DNA from: Callaeas wilsoni
Taxonomy: Eukaryota > Chordata > Aves > Passeriformes > Callaeidae
Direction of reading: 5' to 3'
Assembly: GCA_013398955.1 (NCBI GenBank)
Contig: VWPU01011604.1
Location: forward strand, 54,525 to 118,524
DNA length: 64,000 nucleotides
Shown here: piece by piece, positions 1 through 11,400 of the stretch
How the letters are laid out: every line of letters begins with the position of its first letter
Position numbering within the stretch: position 1 is the stretch's first letter
The notes under the pieces: model-generated
The model's input: only the letters and a program-made list of their open reading frames with translations
Database searches by the model: none
What the model was told of the DNA's origin: nothing
Program-made: the position numbers and the translations under genes

Positions 1-330
1 TAATGGAGAATCTACAATTGAAAATTGAAGTCTCTCTGCTAGAATACTATATAGTAATTAGAGTCTAGGCAAGTCACCTGAAGCATAACCCCCTCATGTG
101 TGGGAAAACGTTAAAAAACTAGGTGAAAAAGCATAGAATAATAGAGCACTGTCTAAGTTTAGCATATTCCATTAAACTAATATCTCACTTATTCAGAATA
201 CAAATCTCAAGAAGCATGAGGACCCTGTACCAAATAAGCAATAAATGAAACCATAGATGCACCTGATTTAGAAGACTATTTTTTCAAATGGTTATATGTT
301 TGATGTATAGTTGAAATATAAATGTATTCT
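1..330. other. Non-coding, nothing recognised
   Basis: This is AT-rich sequence upstream of the first LTR. I see no reading frame, repeat or RNA gene in it. Its last five bases (attct, 326-330) are repeated directly after the LTR and probably form the target-site duplication. Confidence 0.6.
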
Positions 331-923
331 TGTCCGGGGTTGCAGTGTATTCTATTACCATCTTATGAGCTGTTGAAACCAGGTGGGGCTGTGTCCGTTG
401 CCTCCTCTCTCTGGACTATCTTCTGTTAATGGGCCAGCTGTCGAACCAGGTGGGGCAGGGTTCCTTATCTCTCCCATCCCCCATCCTCCCTCTAGGGGGG
501 ATATCTCCTGTTAATGGGCCATCTAGTCTCACCACATGACTGACAAAATTACTTCATCCCATTGTGAGATGCTAGCCCAGAGGGAGGAACCAAGCATCCC
601 ATCCTGGATATAAGCTAAGACTTCGAACACCAGAGTCAGCCCTTACCTACTGGATTCCCAGAGGACAAGATCTACCTCTGGACCTTCAGGTGAAGACCAG
701 ACCTTTTCTACAGGATCACTGCTTCAATAGAACCATCACTCCTGGAGGACTGCAGCCACCATTTTATTGGACTGCTACCAACACCCTGACTGACAGGGTG
801 TCAGGTTGTATCCTGACTCTGTCAGTGGTTTCTTTTTGTACTATTGCATTTATTTTAGTGTTTCCTATTAAATTGTACTTCTGACTTGGAGTTTCTCACT
901 GGTTTTGCCTTCAAACCTTCACA
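331..923 (+). mobile_element. Solo LTR of an avian endogenous retrovirus (family I)
   Basis: This 593-bp block starts with TGTCC and ends with TTCACA, the TG...CA ends expected of an LTR. It is flanked on both sides by attct (326-330 and 924-928), which fits a 5-bp target-site duplication. A TATA-like element lies at about 605-614 and an attaaa polyadenylation-type signal at 867-872, in the right order for U3-R-U5. No gag, pol or env remains lie next to it, so it is a solo LTR left by recombination between two LTRs. I recognise the type from songbird genomes by memory; a family name would need a repeat library. The short frame at 690-884 is chance coding inside the LTR. Confidence 0.85.
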
Positions 924-928
924 ATTCT

Positions 929-1137
929 GAATTATATCCTGTCCCAACATAGCTTATATTGACATTCAAAACAGCAGGGTACAATCAAAAAACCAAACAA
1001 ACAAAAACAACAACAAACCAGCAAAACCACACCAAGTAACAAGGGTCATCAAAAAGCTATGAATGTAAGATGGAAAATTCAGACTGTATGAAAGTCATGG
1101 AAAATATGCAGGATGTCTGTGGATAAACCCCCAAAGT
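929..1137. other. Non-coding with a short A-rich patch
   Basis: An A-rich low-complexity patch with scattered C (about 985-1020) lies here. It may be the decayed tail of a retroposed sequence, but no body is recognisable. Nothing else is seen. Confidence 0.5.
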
Positions 1138-1679
1138 TTAATGTTTTGAAACCAATGAATATATTTTAAAGCAGTAAATGAGAATACTAAAAGATAGCAG
1201 TTTTGCCATTAAACTGAATATCTGAGTGACTTTTCTTATTCTTCTAGTCTTCTTCCATGCCTTCTTTGGCTCATCATGGCTCTGGCAGGCACCTGAGGAG
1301 GGAAGTAGCACACTCAACCACTCATGCAGATCAAGCAAGAGAACACTCCTGCCCTCATCACCATAACCTAGAAGCAAGATGCCTTTATTTCTCCTTTATT
1401 AGTGGTTGCAGGAAATTGGATGTGCCTGCTATAAATGATCTCTATCCCTAGTGATTTCTCCTTTGAATAGGGTGGGTCATATGCTGTAGCTGTGCAGTGT
1501 GCAGTAACCCAGAACCACTCAACCATACTATGAACCTTGTGCACAGGTACAGGCAGGAGGTAGGCTCCAATATCACTATTTTCTTTCACTTCGAGGTCAC
1601 AACTACAATGAGTACCTTCCAGCTGTGGGTCTCTGGTGTCATGTAGAATTAGGTTGTCATTCACAGGCTTGACCGCCAT
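1138..1679 (-). pseudogene. Frameshifted coding-like relic, protein not recognised
   Basis: On the minus strand a frame open for 103 codons (1679 down to 1368) is followed at once, in another frame, by a second open stretch (1377 down to 1138). They join smoothly if one base is missing around 1368-1372: the first ends GEIKASCF and the second continues GYGDEGRSVLLLDLHEW. About 160 residues then read as a normal globular protein with balanced composition, including PVPVHKVHSMVEWFW, YDPPYSKEKSLGIEIIYS and a basic KKTRRIRKVTQ segment near the end. The frame stays open a little upstream of the first ATG, to a TGA near 1704. I cannot name the family. It could be a retrocopy or unitary pseudogene, or less likely an exon with an assembly error. 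No poly-A tail lies downstream on the minus strand. Confidence 0.42.
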
Positions 1680-1703
1680 GGGACTAATTATAAATGAGAT
1701 GAC

Positions 1704-4700
1704 TCATCGTGATCAGCTTCTGTGTAATAAGGATAAAAATAGGACCATTGGTATTACAATGATAACTAGCTGATGCAACAACAGCTCTCTGAAATTATTG
1801 CATCTGCTAAAATAGCTAAACCCCAACATTTTCTAAGAGGAAACAAAAATGTCATCTCAAAAAAATGGCATGAAAATGGTTTTATTTAACTCATGAATTA
1901 CAATAGTTTTCCCAGTGGAAATACTAGAAAAAGGCATTTGAGTTCAAAGACAGACCACTCAGCTAGCCTAAAAAGGGAAAATTGCACAATAGGTGGATAT
2001 TCATGCACAAGGGCTCTGCATGTCAATTCATGTTTTGTACACCTTACATTATAAACAGGTGTTATCAATAGGTACCTATTTTAGAAAGTGTTAATAAAAA
2101 AAGAGAATTTCCTCCTTTTGCTATGCATTTTTGAAGTGGACTACTTGGTGTTTGAACACAAAAATTTGTTTCCCCTAAAATTACAGAGGAGGAGAAGAAG
2201 AAATGGAATTTTCTTTTAAGCTTTAAATGGTTTAATAACACAAGAGCAGCCTTTCTCTTCTAAAACCTAGGGATGTGGAAACAGGCAGACTTTTGACTTC
2301 ATTACCTAACAGGAGAGAATCAGATATATTTTAAAAATGTCTGGAGGGTGAAGAGCTGTTTGCCAGATGCATACGATGTATTTCAAATGCTGCGTGATCG
2401 ACTAAACTCATGTGACCAATTTAGGGTCTCCATTTCTATTTTTTATCATGAGGAATTTCCACAGTAGCCAATTCATTGTGCCTGTAGCCTCTGAATGCCT
2501 ATATGACACGAGATAGTTATTTTCAGATTAAAGGATTCTCAGTCTGAGCCACTGGGGCTTGAAGGAAAATTCTTCCATTTGACTGCTAATGCTGTGAAAA
2601 TGGGAACTAAACGGGTTGTGGATGCCTACATTTCCTAGATGAAATCTGTTTCTGACTAGAAAATAGATGTGGAAAAAATATTTCCTATAATGTGATTTAA
2701 AAAGAAACAAGGGGAGAAAAACCTATCAATAAGTGATACAAAGTTCACATTTCATAAATCAGGAAATGGCAATTTCTGAAAATCAATTCAGTCAGCTCCC
2801 TCCCATTATTTTCAGTAATGCTCATTTCCATCCCTTATAAAAAGTAGCTGCATTATCATGTTTTAATTCTTAAACCACGATTTATTTTCTTGAGAGAGCT
2901 CTGTTTCACTGGACATTAGAAACATGAAAGATACATCTGTTCTGAACAATTCAAATAGATTGTTTCCGTAGATAGTGTAAAGATAAAGACATTTACAAGT
3001 AGATTCATATTATCCATTCTGTTTCTGTTTGGATGGGATGATTTCTATCTGTCCCTCTCTCTTTTTGTCTCGTTTTACTCTCTCAATCCACCCATTGACC
3101 CTGTTAACTTTATAATGATACAGGCAACTACTCTGAAAGATTTTGATCTTTCCATGGATGAAGTACAAGGCAAAATCTCCTTTTGAGTTTAGGTAAAGTT
3201 GTCTGCTTGCTGGCAAATTGAACTACCTGTTATTTGTGTATGAACAGCAGTCTAGAAATTCTGTGTTTATTCCAAGTACAAATATTTATAGAATTTTGAA
3301 ATAGCCATTTTGTGACTATCTAACTGTGTAAGTGCTTGAAAGCCAGGTGTCATAGAATTGTCCTGTGTTTCAGGAAAGAAAAGGTGGTAAAGACCTAGTC
3401 TAAAGATAAGCTTTAAATGGACAGCAACAAAATACAAATAGTCCTATATTTTGTGAAAAACCCATTGTGTTCTTGAGATTATATTTATTTGGCAAAATGT
3501 AGCTTGAAACAACATTTTATGGCCATAATGCAAATCAGTAGAAGAGGAAAGGTCTCCAGGGAGAAAAAGAACTCTCACATAACAATGGCACAAATAGAAT
3601 TCCAGTCCTCTTCTGTAGTTTTAGTGAGCATCTGGAACTCATATGTTTATTGTTGAAAATTGCCAGGATCTAAGACTAGGATGTAGGAGGGGTTTGACTT
3701 CTATCAGGAAAGAACAGAACAAATATTCAAGAAACACAATCAAGCAACAGCAATGAGTTTTACATAATTTACAAATGTTTTATTTTTGCTTGTACAACTG
3801 TTCATTGCTGTAGCACAGTCTAACGACAAACATTGAACTCTAAATTGTAAGACAATAAATGTCAGATGTACTCAAGTCTCACCCATCCTCATCAATATCA
3901 GTAGAAGTTATGATTAGCAGATATTATGAATAAAGTGAATTATTTGTTTTTGTGGTAAACATTAAGAATTTTAGAGAGGATAACATTGCATAAGATTGTC
4001 TTGTAATATAGGAAAATATGGCATAAGGTTAAGTAATATTTCAGTACAAAAACTATCTTTTTAGAAGAAAACTCCACTAAGGGATAGATTATATGAGCAA
4101 GAATTATCCTCTTCATTAAGACTGCTCTACGTTGCTCTGCCACATCATTTGTATGGCCATTTAGAAGCTGTAGGCAGCTGTAAACTAAAGACAACCTCAC
4201 CAAATAATCTAACTTGCAATGGCGATGGTTCTAAAACATATCTCAACTTATAAGCAGAATAAAACTTCCACACCGAAAGATTACCTTTGCATGTTCTCAG
4301 CTATTTTCTTGCCAGAGTTATTCTTATAGCAGACATAATATAATCTGAACTATAATCTGTTCTGAAATTTGAACCTAGTATTTCTATTTGGTCTCATCTT
4401 GATATTGTACTCTTAGAATCAGAAGGAAGAAAGAGCTTACTGGAAGACATTAATCAACCAAGTAAGCCATCAAAAAAATCCCCCGAAAAACCCAAAAAAC
4501 TACAGCTTTTTATACTGAGGATGTATTTTGAGACAATTTCTGAAAATGTCGTGTTTGTTCCTCTTAATAACTTTCTACATATTTCTAAAAAATGTAGAAA
4601 ATCAACAGACTGGATTACAAGCTAGGAAAAAACCACAAAATTTATGGTTGGTTTTGTTTCTGCTTTGAGATAAGCAGGTGCCTGTGATCCTGTGACCTTC

Positions 4701-5134
4701 TAATAGCACTCCGTACATAAATAGGAAACATCAATGTTGAAATTTCACATGATTTTTCTGGCTGATCACAGCTGTGATACTGACAAAGAAAAAGATGAAG
4801 ACAAATAAAGCCAAGCCCATAATTCCTAATGTCTTATTTATTCATATGTGCTTGAGGAGGCTCTCATGAGCAAACTGAAAGAGAGGGACATACATATGTT
4901 TTCCGGGACACCCTTTTTCCTCATTCTTGTATGCAGCTTTTTGCCAGCAAGTAATTTCATTGATTTCAACAAAAGTCATTTGTAGTTTTAAAAATTATTA
5001 ACTGAATTGAATTCATGCAAGTAAGGAACAAAATGGACATGGTGCCTCATGTAACTTCACCTGTGTATTTCAGGGGAGAAAAAAAAATAAACACTTCTGC
5101 TATGAAAATGGTTTTTTGAACATTTCTGTATTGG
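1704..5134. other. Non-coding, AT-rich, nothing recognised
   Basis: All frames here are short and lack family resemblance. No repeat family, tRNA or structured RNA was recognised. It looks like old, decayed intergenic or intronic sequence. Confidence 0.55.
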
Positions 5135-5176
5135 TTTTCCTAATCTGTGGGAAAATTTTCCTAATTTGTGGGGAAA
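5135..5176. repeat. 21-bp tandem duplication, two copies
   Basis: The units 5135-5155 and 5156-5176 differ at only a few positions; each begins ttttcctaat. It is a simple local duplication just ahead of the CR1 fragment, and no function is implied. Confidence 0.8.
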
Positions 5177-5213
5177 GAGCTAACTTATTCCTGACCAGAA
5201 ATATATATACTAA

Positions 5214-5879
5214 AATTCACAGAATCACAGAATGAGCTAAGTTGGAAGGGACCCACAAGGATCATCGAGTCTAATTCGTGGCCCTGCACAGCACAGTCCC
5301 AAGACTCACACGATGTGCCCAGAGCACTATCCAAACACTTCTTGAACTCTGTCAGGCTGGTGTTGCGACCACTTCCCAGGGGAGCCTGTTCCAGTGCCCA
5401 ACCACTTTGAGTGAAGAACCTTCTCCTAACATCCAACCTAAACATCTCCAAACACAACTTCAGGCCATTTCCTCGGGTCCTGCCACTGGTCACCACAGAG
5501 AAGAGACCAATGCCTGCCCTTCCTCTTCCTCTCACAGGGAAGTTGTAACTGCAGTGAGATCTCCCCTCAGTCTCCTCTTCTCCAGGCTGAACTGACCAAG
5601 TGACCTCAGCCACTCCTCACACGGCTTCCCCTCAAGGCCCTTCACCACCCCTGTGGCCCTCCTTTGGACACTCTCTAACAGCTCAATGTCCTTTTTGTAT
5701 TGTGGCACCCAAAACTGCCCCCAGCACTCGAGGTGAGGCCACCCCAGTGCAGAGCAGAGTGGGACAATCTCCTCCCTTGCCCAGCTGGCGATGCTGTGCC
5801 TGATGCCCGCCAGGATGTGGGTGGCCCTCCAGGCTGCCGGAGCACTACTGACTCACGTTCAACTTGTTATCAACAAGAT
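5214..5879 (-). mobile_element. CR1 LINE fragment, 3' end, 5'-truncated
   Basis: The left edge carries the reverse complement of the CR1 3' terminus (repeated octamer-like acagaatc) followed by the typical gttggaagggaccc block. Read on the minus strand, about 5600 down to 5400 encodes degraded CR1 ORF2 C-terminus, with SGRTRGNGLKLCLEMFRLDV followed by RRRFF, close to the usual CR1 motif. Homology runs on to about 5879 through the segment encoding the region before it, then stops. Truncation at the 5' end is normal for CR1, which inserts by target-primed reverse transcription and usually makes no clear target duplication. Frames on both strands in this block (5278-5595, 5600-5803, 5700-6041) are by-products of the element. 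Confidence 0.95.
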
Positions 5880-6139
5880 TCATTCTGGATCAAAGGATTT
5901 ATTATAAGTTTTCAATGCCCAAAACAAGGGACTCACAGGAAAAAGAAATTTAAAAGTCAATGTTACTATAGTAGTGGTGCAAAACAGAATAATCCGCATT
6001 CTACAACCCTGAACATCTGGAATTCATGTATTTACTCCTAGGCCCGTAGGAGAGTGCACGTATTATTGTATCCAGTTGCTGGCTTTTTTTTTCCCTCATG
6101 AAACTGATTACTCCTCACACAAGAGAAAAAAAACCCAAA
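5880..6139. other. Non-coding, nothing recognised
   Basis: This is unique AT-rich sequence between the CR1 fragment and a short tandem duplication. No feature was identified. Confidence 0.5.
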
Positions 6140-6169
6140 CAAAATAAAGCAGAACAAAATAAAGCAGAA
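6140..6169. repeat. Perfect 15-bp tandem duplication
   Basis: The unit caaaataaagcagaa occurs twice head to tail without mismatch (6140-6154 and 6155-6169). A perfect copy suggests a recent slippage event. Confidence 0.9.
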
Positions 6170-7333
6170 GTATTAAGTCTAAATTATATAATTAAAATTG
6201 AGCATCTTCAATGAAAAAGGACAATCCTCATTTAAAGATTTGAAGTACTTCTGAATTTACTCTCTGCTTCTTTGTTCCTTTCTGCCTTTTTCATTTCCCC
6301 TCAATCCACCAAGGCTGTTAAACAGACTCAACCCAGAATTTATATCTTCAAGCAGATATACACTATCACAGAGGACCACTGTAAAACTATAATCATCTAT
6401 GAAGATACAATGCATACCATTGAGTGTAAGCTGGAGTTCTGAAGACTTTCTTTCCATTGCTGAGACTTCCAAGGGTAAGGAGGAATCTTTCACAGCTATT
6501 TCAACCATTAGCTGAGAGCTATGTTCCTGTTCCTCCTAAAAATAATTACTGAAATTTTTTCATTGTCCCAAAATAAGTGCTCCACAGAAACAGAAGGATG
6601 AAAACTGTTCATGTAAGCAGAATATACAACTAAAGGAGCATATTAATGTTACACAGAAGAAGAAACATTCACATAATTTCCAGAAACTGAAAATGCTAAT
6701 CAGTTTTAGTAACAGCCTCAAGCAAATCAGCTTTTAGGGGAAATAAAAAAGTATACTATTAGTTTTGTTATAATTAAATGCTATTTCTAATTTTATCTGT
6801 GGTAGTAGGAGGCACATATCTACCAGTGTTAGTTGAAAATAGTAAGGAATATATAAAGCATAAAGAATATTTTGCCAAATTGTTGTAGAAAATGAGGTTG
6901 TTTCTTTTATTTGCTTAGAGTCTTCTAGAGAGTAATTTGGGTAGAACGTATGGTGTTAGTCTTCATTCACATTCTCTGCTGTGATTCCAAAGAGAAGAAT
7001 TATCTCTGATTAATAGTTGTATAAAAGCTAGCTGTTATAGGGTATGCAATTCCCAGTGCTGCAAATGCAAGGCACTAAAGCTGAAACCAAGCCTGGGTGA
7101 AGGAAGCACTGCAGTCGATGCAATGGAGGGTGTCAAAGGAGATACAATCACTCTGAGTAGTTTTTATACTCTTTTTATATGCCTGTTGGCTCGAGAGAGC
7201 TATTAACACTGTATACTAAACTCTGCACAGCTTAGTGGAACTTGCTGAGAATTTTGGGACTGAGTCAGATTTCTCTGGTAAGAACATACACTATTTTTAA
7301 CAGTAGAATGTGACCTTATGGCAGGGACCCATC
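6170..7333. other. Non-coding, nothing recognised
   Basis: This is AT-rich unique sequence ahead of the LTR at 7334. The 83-codon minus-strand frame at 6257-6508 shows no recognisable domain and is probably chance. Confidence 0.5.
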
Positions 7334-8428
7334 TGTGGTGGGTTGATGCTGGCTGGATGCCAGGCACCTACCCAAGCTGCTCTATCACTATCCTCCACAA
7401 CTGGACAGGGAAGAGAAAACATAGCTAAACGTTCATTAGTTGAGATAAGCACCTGGGGAGATCCAAATACCCTCATGGACAAAGCAGACTTGAATTAGAG
7501 ATATTAATTGATTTTATTACCAAAAAATCAGAACAGGATAATAAGAAGTAAAAAAAATCTTAAAAACACGTTCCCCACACCCTCTCAGAATCCCAGCTCT
7601 ACTTCCTTCCCTCTAGCTGTGCAGCGAGACAGGGAATGGGGATTACGGTCAGTTTGTTGTTCCTACCACTGTTCAGGGAGAGTCCTTCCCCTGTTTCACC
7701 ATGGTGCCCCTCCTGCGGGAGATAATTCTCCATGAGCTTCACCAACATGAATCCATACCATGGGCAACAGTTCTCCAAGAGCTGCTTCAAGGTTGTGTCC
7801 CTTTACCACAGGGTGCAGTACTTCAGGAAACAGGCTGCTCCATTGTGGATTCCCCACAGGGTCATAAGTCCTACTGGGAACCCTGCTCCAGTGCAGGCTT
7901 CTCTCCACATGTATGCAGATCCTACTAGGACCCTGCTCCAGCACAGTATTCTCACAGGTCCACAGTTTGTTTCAGGCACCCACCTGCTCCAGTGTGAGTC
8001 TCCTCCCCATGCTGCAGGTGGACCTCTCCATCCTTGTTACCTCCATGGCTGCAGAGGCACAGCTGCCTCACCATGGGCTGCACCAGAGGCTGCAGAGGAA
8101 TCTCAGCTCCAGCACCTGGATCATCTCCTGCCCCTCCTTCTCCACTGACCTTGGTGCCTGCAGAGCTGTTCCTCTCGCATATTCTCACCCTGATCTTCTC
8201 TGCCTGCAATTACACCTTCACAATAACCACTGTTTTTCTTCTTAAATATGTTACCGCAGAGGCTTTATTACCATTCCTGATTGGCCCAGCCTTGGCCAGC
8301 AGCGGTTCTGCCCCACTGTCTGGCTGGTATTGGTGCTCTCAGACATGAAGGAAGCCTCTGGCAGCTTCTCACAGAAGCACCCTCGTAGGCCTCCTGCTAG
8401 AAAAACCTGGCCGCACAAATCCGATACA
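7334..8428 (-). mobile_element. Solo LTR, family II, minus orientation
   Basis: The left edge reads tgtggtgggttgatgctgg, the reverse complement of the family's 3' end, and the right edge ends ccgataca, the complement of a TGTATCGG start. The 1.1-kb element is GC-rich compared with its flanks and is collinear with the copies at 16582, 21199 and 36549. Its middle contains degenerate repeats of a GGGACCCA...GGAGCAG-type unit (seen here as ctgctccag and similar). No viral gene lies beside it. No clear target duplication is visible, so it is probably old. The many overlapping frames between 7599 and 8439 arise from this GC-rich LTR and are not genes. Confidence 0.88.
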
Positions 8429-11400
8429 GCAATTAACATTGGCTGAATATGGGACAGACACTGATGTTGTTAATGAAGCCAAAATTAAGGAAAAAGGAAA
8501 GCTTGTTTCTTCTTGTGTCATTAGCCAAATCACAGCCATGTCATCCACTTCCTGATTCCCTAATTAGAAACTCCATGTCAATAATTTCAAAAGTCAGTCC
8601 TGCAGTGTATGTGATCTATGGCATATACTGCAAATAGGCACTATGGTACAGGTATCCATTCTCCTGCACCAAGCATGGCAACAAAGGAGATGAGAAGGAC
8701 ATTTTTTTCAGAGGCCTGGATGAACCTATTTGATCAACCTATCAAACATATCAAAAATATCAAACACATCAACTTCATGGCAAAATTCAATATTTGACTA
8801 AAAGGAAGATCAGCAACAGGTCAAGTATTTCTGTATATCCTTCAGCTGAAGAAAGAATTGAAATAACACATTTTTTAATAAACACTAAAGTATTAAACTA
8901 ATAATTCTCTCTAACAAATACAAAAACCATCAGCTGTTTCTCATAGGCACTTGATGGCATCTTGTTGAACATGTGATACTCAGCAGCCTAAGATAAATGA
9001 CTCAGGAGCATGAATGCAATATGGAGTTGCAGTACTGTCTTTGATCTGTTATGAACTATTTGTATGGAGAGAAAAGATTTTCTGACGAGCAAACAAATCT
9101 AGTCAAATAACTTAAATGAAAGCCTTCAGCAGCAGAAGATATAGAGGTCAATTTTGCTAAGAACCCTATGACGAACATTATAAAAAATTATTTGGAATCT
9201 TGCCATCCATAGTGAACACCGTAAAATCTGTAAAGTTACCCTTTTAGAAATGAAAACAAACAAGCAAATAACCCCCCTCCCACAGCAACCAAAACCAAAA
9301 AAAGATTAGCTCAATAATAATAATATTTCTAAAGCAAAATCACTTCTGCATTCTCATACTATTTTCTTAACAGAACAACAATCTATGGGATATCCATGTC
9401 CATGTTTGATAAAGCTAGTTAGATCAGTGTCCTCACCAATTCTCAACCCATTGCCTTTAGCAAAGGAATGAGCAAACAAACAAAATTAGAACTTAGTATC
9501 ATTCTGTCGTCCAGTTATGCTACTCTCATATAAAGCAAGGATCTTGATCTGGATACATTTTTTATAATGTGGAAATTGCTTTAACTTAATGAGTTTGAAA
9601 CCCTCAAGTGTCTTTCTAGAGAACTGTGAGGTGTTGTTTGTTAAACTCTTTGCCTTGAGGCTGAAACAGTCACAGTTTATTGGCTTTAGTAACCTCGTTT
9701 GTAAAGAAGTAGGGAGTCATTATGAGCAGTGGAAAAACACTGAAGTGATAGATATGCCTCCACCAGGTAAAGTTTAAACAGAAACATATGGTGGGAAGCT
9801 ATCAAATAATTTTGTCACCTTAGTGATATACCAGATGACAGCTGTTTGTACAAGGGTCTGACATAATGCTCTACCACATACAGCATGTCTTTTGGCCGAT
9901 TAGCAGGCAGAGTTTGGAAAGAGCAAAGCAGAAAACTTCAAGCTAAATAAAAGATCTACATCATGGCAGTAGTATCTAGTTTGCTATAAGGGTGTGAAAC
10001 ATTGCCATGCTATTTATATATATAAAGCTTTTAAATGGGTTTCATCTGTGCCATCTGTGTTCCATATTGTGCATGATATAGCAAATACTGTTTATAACAA
10101 TGAAATTTTGAAACATGCTGCTCTTTCAGGAAGTGAAGCTACAATCGTCACAGAACAGCTGTGCTGGGCCAACCACACAGCTAGGATGGAAGACACCAAA
10201 ATGTCACTGCAGATGCTAAGTGGTGAGCTATAGGAATGGATGAGGTAGATATGCAGGGATACACAGGAACACAAGCTGGAGAAATATGAATTTCTAGACA
10301 GTAATTAATGTCTACTGTCAACACAGAGGTAACACCAATACGCAGTAGTCTGAGAGTGTGAGTCTTGGTTTGAGAAGATCAATTCAGTGAATGCAAGAAG
10401 AATACACTTTCCGAAACAGCAATAAAGTTAGCGGGAAGATGCTCCAGTCTAGGTAGAATATACTTCTTCTCTTAAATTCCTCCATCAAGCTTTATAGCAA
10501 AAGCACTATACTTTTCTTCTTTTTCTGTGGCAAGACACTACTTCTCAAGTAAATGCTAGTTTACATAGTTTTAATATCTTATTTCATATGGTGTCAAAAA
10601 CATACATCTGAAGTGTAACTAACTATTCTTATTCTTATCAAATTCTATACGAATTAAAATCTCTAAACACAAGGTTTGTTTTGGGTCCTTAGAGAGCTAA
10701 GGTCTTATTTTCCATATGGTGCAAGTACTCCAAAGTTAGCCACAAGCCTTTTAAAAATAAATGATTGAATAAGCCTTGCAGACTATTAGAGAGCAAGAGC
10801 AATTATCAAACACAAGTCATTTTTCATTTTGCTCTTAAAAGACATATGATGCTTTAATAAAGTCTTTACAAATTACAGGAAGTATACTGCCTCAAAAGGA
10901 AGGTATCATTAAGCACAGCCCTTTATGAACTTCATGTTTTGTTTGAGCTCATTAGAAAGCAGGTTGTCATAGCAGCTGAAGTCTTTGATCATGTTTTTCT
11001 TTTAACAAATTGTGAGCTTCACAGTTTTTTCCTTGTTATATTCTCCTACGAAAAGCCAGATCACATTTATAAATCAGTTATGTTTAAGCTTATATAGAAT
11101 ATTATTGATCTTAAAAGTGAGGATGAAATTGTTAACATGAGCTGCTTATGTGAACAAAAAGTATCCTGCTATCATGGAAAAGATAAAGGTCTCTAATGTG
11201 AAAGCAGCCTAGTATCATAAAGCATGGAGCAATATTGTATGTTCTTTAAAGAGAAGGTCATGGCATCTTAGAAGATGCTATGTTGCTGGCTGATCCAGTC
11301 CATCGTAATGAAAAACACCTGGATAAAGAGAGTGTCCTCTTCTAGGGCTTGCAAAACAGATATGCATATGCCTCAAATCCAGAAGCCTCCAGTAAATGGG

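Noticed and set aside
690..884. Possible small membrane protein (64 codons with a hydrophobic end)
   Set aside because: It is entirely inside the solo LTR at 331-923, and the hydrophobic end comes from the T-rich R/U5 part.
5185..5613. 142-codon minus-strand frame that looks like a small protein
   Set aside because: It is degraded CR1 ORF2 C-terminus (SGRTRGNGLKL motif) running into the 3' tail, not a host gene.
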